Below, piece by piece: positions 23,279-26,324 of a stretch of 26,324 nucleotides of DNA. A program made the translations under genes and the position numbers. Under the pieces are notes generated by a model that was not told where the DNA came from, ran no database searches, and was given only the letters and a program-made list of their open reading frames with translations. Origin of the DNA: RI-242 sp038246255 (GTDB lineage Bacteria; Planctomycetota; UBA1135; GCA-002686595). Location of the stretch: contig JBBRWC010000058.1 of NCBI GenBank assembly GCA_038246255.1, positions 1 to 26,324 on the forward strand, read 5' to 3'. Numbering within the stretch: position 1 is the first letter of the stretch; the number at the start of each line of letters is the position of its first letter.

Positions 23279-23503
23279 TATGCCCCGCCACTTTTCCTTG
23301 CGCGCCGCCGAAGTGGACCAACGGCTGCTTTTGTTGCCCTTGTGGCGGCAGCACGGCCCAACCCTCGCCAGGGAACTCAGGTTCCCCAGCTTCGTTCGGG
23401 CCACCGTCTTCTTCACCGTTGGCGTCGAACGCCTCGATCACCACCCGGATTGGCGCAACGCTGCCGCCCCGAGGGCCGACGGCGATCGGGCGACCATCGA
23501 ATC

Positions 23504-23527
23504 GGCCGATCTCGTTGGAGATCGGCC
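23504..23527 (-). terminator. Terminator of the chemoreceptor gene
   Basis: Perfect 10-bp stem (23504-23513 with 23518-23527, GGCCGATCTC/GAGATCGGCC) with a 4-nt loop, starting 9 bases after the stop. Confidence 0.65.
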
Positions 23528-23536
23528 CCGTTGGAA

Positions 23537-25219
23537 CTATTTCCCGTCGCGTTCGGTGTCTACCACCGAGATCAGGCGTGCCGCAAGTTGGCCGAGCTCC
23601 TTGGAGGAAGCCCGGGTGTCCTCGGTGGTCTGGGTCGCACTCCGCGCGGATTCGGCGACCCCGTGCAAACTGCGCGCGATCTGGCCGCTGGCGCTCGAAA
23701 CGTCCCCAATCGCGCGGGAAATTTCCGCGGTTGTGTGGGTCTGTTGCTCCACGGCACCCGCGATGGAGCTGGTGAAATGGTCGATCTGGTTGATGATGCC
23801 GGCGATCTGGGCGATGGCCTGGGCGGAGTTTTTGGTGCCGTTCTGGATCGCGGCAAGTTTGACAGCAATCTCCTCGGTGGCCTTCGCTGTGGCCTTGGCC
23901 AACTCCTTCACTTCGCTGGCGACGACGGCGAATCCCTTGCCGGATTCACCCGCGCGGGCGGCTTCGATGGTGGCGTTGAGGGCCAGCAGGTTGGTCTGAC
24001 CGGCGATGGCAGAGATGGATTTGATGACGCTGGAGATCTCTGCAGCGCTGGCACCCAGGGCGGCCACGGTGGCCTCGGCGGTTCTCGCCTCGGCGACCGC
24101 GCGTACCGAAATCGAGGCGGCATCCCGCACATTTTTGGCGATTTCGCGCAGGCTCGCGTCCATCTGCTCCATGGCCGCGGCGACAGCCTCGACCGAGCGC
24201 GCCACCTCTTCCGAAGCCGCGGACGCGCTGCTCGCCTCGTCGTTGGTCTGGGCCACGCTCTTGGTCAGAGCTTCGCCTGCCGAACCGAGTTTCGATGCGG
24301 CGTCCACAAGCGCGCGCGAGCAAGACTGCACCGCGCCCAGAATCTCGTGCATCCTGGCCTGCATGCGCTTCGTCGCGGTGATGTCCGAGGCGTACTTAAC
24401 AACCTTGCAGGGTTTGCCGTCGAGACCGAGGATCGGGTTATAGCTGGCCTGGATCCACACTTCGCGCCCGTTTTTGCCGAAGCGGCGGAACTCACCGGCC
24501 GCAAAACGGCCCTCGCGCAGGTCGTGCCAAAAGCGCTCGTAGTCCGCTCCAGCCGCCTCGCCTGGCTCCATAAATATGCGGTGGTGGCGGCCGACGATCT
24601 CCGGGTGCGTGTAACCCACGGTGTTCAGGAAATTCTGGTTGGCCCGCCGGATTGTGCCGTCCAGTTCGAACTCAATCACCGCCTGGGACTTGTCGATGGC
24701 ACTCAGTTGGCCCTCAAGGTCGGCGTTGCGCAGCCTCTGCTCGGTGATGTCGGTGGCGAACTTTACGACCTTGTAGGGCTTGCCATCGCTCCCGAGGATC
24801 GGGTTGTAACTGGCCTGGATCCACACTTCGCGGCCGCCTTTGCCCACCCGGCGGAACTGGCTCGAAATGCATTGACCCGCGCGCAGGTCCGCCCAGAGTT
24901 TTTTGTAGGCCGCGCTGCCACGCTCTTCGGGCAACACAAACATCGAGTGGTGCCGGCCGTGGATCTCCGCCAGCTCGTAACCCAGGGCACCGAGGAAGTT
25001 GGCGTTGGCGTCCCGGACCGTCCCGTCCAGTTCAAACTCAATCACCGCGAGCACTCGGTCGATGGCCTGCAATTGGCGAGCGAGATCCGCGTCGGGGGTC
25101 GCGAGCAATTCGCCGGCGCCGTTGTGAGCGGACGGGCGCTGCTCGGCGGAGGCAGCTCCGGGGGTGGGGCGGCGTTCGTCGGCGGGGGCCAGGGACGGGG
25201 CTTGGTGGGCTTGGGGCAT
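23537..25219 (-). CDS. Soluble methyl-accepting chemotaxis protein with two PAS domains
   Basis: 560 residues from the ATG at 25219; a TTG at 25270 would add 17. Neither start has a good ribosome-binding site. After a low-complexity N-terminus come two closely similar PAS/PAC units, each with IEFELDGT, GRHH, REVWIQASYNPILG and KVVK.A.DIT. Then comes the receptor signalling domain with the invariant hairpin tip (SISAIAGQTNLLALNATIEA, ARAGESGKGFAVVASEVKEL). There are no membrane helices, so it is cytoplasmic or bound to receptor clusters. The PAS units may carry a cofactor such as heme or flavin and sense redox or oxygen, passing the signal to CheA/CheW, which are not in this window. The duplicated PAS units suggest internal duplication. 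A hairpin terminator follows. Confidence 0.93.
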   Translation of the reverse strand: MPQAHQAPSLAPADERRPTPGAASAEQRPSAHNGAGELLATPDADLARQLQAIDRVLAVIEFELDGTVRDANANFLGALGYELAEIHGRHHSMFVLPEERGSAAYKKLWADLRAGQCISSQFRRVGKGGREVWIQASYNPILGSDGKPYKVVKFATDITEQRLRNADLEGQLSAIDKSQAVIEFELDGTIRRANQNFLNTVGYTHPEIVGRHHRIFMEPGEAAGADYERFWHDLREGRFAAGEFRRFGKNGREVWIQASYNPILGLDGKPCKVVKYASDITATKRMQARMHEILGAVQSCSRALVDAASKLGSAGEALTKSVAQTNDEASSASAASEEVARSVEAVAAAMEQMDASLREIAKNVRDAASISVRAVAEARTAEATVAALGASAAEISSVIKSISAIAGQTNLLALNATIEAARAGESGKGFAVVASEVKELAKATAKATEEIAVKLAAIQNGTKNSAQAIAQIAGIINQIDHFTSSIAGAVEQQTHTTAEISRAIGDVSSASGQIARSLHGVAESARSATQTTEDTRASSKELGQLAARLISVVDTERDGK

Positions 25220-25270
25220 GGTTCGACTGTGATCGGGGTCAGGCGGCGCCAGAACGCGATCCGTCGTCAA

Positions 25271-25667
25271 GCACTAGGTGGAAACCGTAGAGGCATCTGA
25301 GGTTTTCCCCATCCGTCCCGAAGCCCGTTCTGAGAGTGGGAGGCCAGCGGGTCTGATACTGGATCGCACTTCCTGAGCAGGCTCGGGCTGGCGGAGCGCG
25401 GCTACCACTCACACGTGGCGACGGCGAAACGCACGGCGCGCGCCGCCAGAAGCCCAGCGCGGCTCCCCCGGGACGCCGGGGTGGGCCGGGTACCGAAGGG
25501 TCGCGCGATGGGAAGTCCGATCCCCGCGAGCGACGCGGGCTGGCCGGCGCCGTTGGAACGTTGGTGGAGCGTCCCGTGGGGCGAAAGGGGGGCGGAGCCG
25601 GCGCCGTTGGTTCGCACCCGAGGACGGGGACACGGGGGACACGGGGGACTAGCGGTGCACGGCGGGA
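25271..25667. other. Gap between HPF and chemoreceptor genes
   Basis: About 400 bp without a credible gene. It contains repeat copy 2 (25353-25397), a small hairpin (25466-25481) and two GCCGGCGCCGTTGG copies (25541-25554, 25589-25602). It also holds GACACGGGGG-type short tandem repeats next to the HPF stop. Confidence 0.55.
25353..25397. repeat. Dispersed ~44-bp repeat, copy 2
   Basis: Same orientation as copy 1 at 23234-23278. The two copies flank the chemoreceptor gene, about 2.1 kb apart. The 3' hairpin is less perfect here (GCTCGG versus CGGAGC). Confidence 0.7.
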
Positions 25668-25676
25668 CTAGCGGTG
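25640..25676. repeat. 18/19-bp tandem duplication covering the HPF stop codon
   Basis: CACGGGGGACTAGCGGTG (25640-25657) is followed by CACGGCGGGACTAGCGGTG (25658-25676). The second unit contains the last codons and stop of the HPF gene. Confidence 0.75.
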
Positions 25677-25985
25677 GTCGCGCAGGCGCTCGACGATGCT
25701 GGTCAAGGCGCGCTTGAGCTTGTCCGCCGCCCCATCGACCGCTGCCTGCACAGTGGAGGCCTGATGGGTGACGGCGGTCGGCTGCAAGCCCTCAATCCGC
25801 GCCTCCATCATGCAGCGCTTGTCGTCCGCGCCGCCCTTTTGGCTGTTCTCGTCGGTCAGGTGCACCTCGACCCGTGTGATGCGGCTCGAGAAGCGACCGA
25901 CCGCCTGTTGCACGGCCGACTCCACCTGGGTGGCCAAGGGTCCGGTCGCGTCAATGTGGGCATCCGAGTTGATTTGGATCTGCAT
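25668..25985 (-). CDS. hpf: Short HPF/RaiA-family ribosome hibernation factor
   Basis: 105 residues from the ATG at 25985 (MQIQINSDAHIDATG), chosen over a longer reading because CCAGGA precedes it by 5 bases and the family starts here. Conserved parts: ITRVEVHLTDENSQKGGADD, KRCMMEARIEG and the C-terminal AVDGAADKLKRAL helix. It binds the 30S subunit at the mRNA/tRNA channel and inactivates ribosomes in stationary phase or stress. It is the short form, without the dimerising C-terminal domain of long HPF. The gene stands alone and has no evident link to motility. The 3' end lies inside a tandem duplication. Confidence 0.9.
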   Translation of the reverse strand: MQIQINSDAHIDATGPLATQVESAVQQAVGRFSSRITRVEVHLTDENSQKGGADDKRCMMEARIEGLQPTAVTHQASTVQAAVDGAADKLKRALTSIVERLRDHR

Positions 25986-26073
25986 GGGTTCCTGGGGTTC
26001 TCTTTTCACGGTCGGCAATGGGCATCGGCTCCGCGGCAGCGCTGGGGGCGTCCGCAGGACAGGCTACTAGGAA

Positions 26074-26248
26074 CGCCTAGGGAAGCACGTCGCCAGCCGA
26101 GCTATCGCGATTCTCGCCGCAAGGGCGTGACCAACCCTCGGATCGGAAGTCCTACGGGAGCGCCTAGATGAAGCACGTCGCGAGCCGAGCTATCGCGATT
26201 CTCGCCGCAAGGGCGTGACCACCCCTCGGATCGCAAATCCTACGGGAG
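26074..26248. repeat. ~88-bp tandem duplication
   Basis: Unit A 26074-26160 (87 bp) and unit B 26161-26248 (88 bp) both start CGCCTAG and end TCCTACGGGAG, with about six differences. Both contain GAAGCACGTCG, also found near 23063. Confidence 0.9.
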
Positions 26249-26254
26249 CGCGGG

Positions 26255-26324
26255 CCTCCAGGCCCGCCTTGGAGAGACCTGCGAGATTCACGGATCCAAG
26301 CACTTCCCAAGGCGGGCCTGGAGG
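26255..26324. repeat. 18-bp inverted repeat reaching the window end
   Basis: CCTCCAGGCCCGCCTTGG (26255-26272) and its exact complement CCAAGGCGGGCCTGGAGG (26307-26324) flank 34 bases. The right arm may continue past the window. It shares GGCGGGCCTGGAGG with the element at 3923. Confidence 0.85.

Larger units (their letters stand above)
22992..23536. other. Gap with transposase remnant, REP copy and hairpins
   Basis: 545 bp without an intact gene. From left: a hairpin after the regulator (23009-23025), a GAAGCACGTCG motif shared with the repeats at 26082 and 26170, a transposase-like fragment (23082-23228), a dispersed repeat copy (23234-23278), an open stretch of unknown nature, and the chemoreceptor terminator (23504-23527). 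Confidence 0.5.
25986..26324. other. Repeat-rich end of the window
   Basis: No gene recognised in 339 bp. 25986-26073 should hold the HPF promoter, but I cannot assign boxes. The rest is the 88-bp tandem duplication and an inverted repeat. Confidence 0.55.

Noticed and set aside
23076..23444. 122-codon minus-strand open frame (MVIEAFDANGEE start)
   Set aside because: It runs through the dispersed repeat copy and lies antisense to the transposase-like fragment, and has no ribosome-binding site. Its first half looks somewhat protein-like, so it could be a gene relic.
23342..25300. 652-codon plus-strand open frame
   Set aside because: Antisense to the chemoreceptor; Gly/Leu-rich, no domain recognised.

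Overview
The window is a high-GC bacterial chromosome segment dominated by a flagellar export, filament and regulation locus. A run of colinear minus-strand genes, most of them tightly packed, occupies about 21.7 kb down to 4.0 kb. The gene content (FlhA/FlhB/FliPQR export gate, FlhF/FlhG, sigma-28 FliA, FlgM-like anti-sigma factor, three short flagellins, FliD, FliS) points to a Gram-negative-type flagellated bacterium. Several lipoproteins, a secreted SGNH hydrolase, an M1 peptidase and the style of the HPF protein make me lean towards Planctomycetota or a similarly deep, GC-rich lineage. That placement is an inference, not something the sequence proves.

Layout. 1-2167 (minus): secreted M1-family metallopeptidase, cut by the window start. 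2249-2732 (plus): sigma-28-type promoter and an FlgM-like anti-sigma factor. 2843-3898 (plus): SGNH-hydrolase lipoprotein. 3993-6820 (minus): fliA followed by a small Cys-X-Cys protein and two lipoproteins. 6858-13432 and 13440-15097 (minus): a two-helix membrane protein, flhG, flhF, flhA, flhB, fliR, fliQ, fliP and fliO, read here from the last gene back to the first. 15243-17428 (minus): fliD, fliS and a FliT-position gene. 17737-21730 (minus): three tandem flagellin genes, each followed by a strong hairpin, with a 1.1 kb non-coding gap between the first two. 21909-22991 (plus): a divergent NtrC-like regulator whose AAA+ domain has lost its ATPase motifs. 22992-23536: a probable transposase remnant and a dispersed repeat. 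23537-25219 (minus): soluble double-PAS chemoreceptor. 25668-25985 (minus): ribosome hibernation factor. 25986-26324: tandem and inverted repeats running off the end.

How the genes work together. The export-gate genes build the secretion channel; FlhF and FlhG set flagellar placement and number. FliA and the FlgM-like protein would form the checkpoint that holds late genes until the hook-basal body is finished. Matches to a sigma-28 promoter (TCA-rich -35 and an NYCGAKAA-like -10) precede the flgM-like gene, fliD and at least two flagellins, which fits this checkpoint. The chemoreceptor could feed taxis signals to the same machinery.

Most unusual points: the ATPase-dead NtrC-like protein next to the flagellins; two uncharacterised lipoproteins and a small protein in the fliA operon; a 14-codon mini-ORF joining the upstream gene to fliA through ATGA overlaps at both ends; a hairpin holding the fliO ribosome-binding site in its loop; and several families of short repeats. 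I saw no rRNA, tRNA, CRISPR array or complete insertion sequence.
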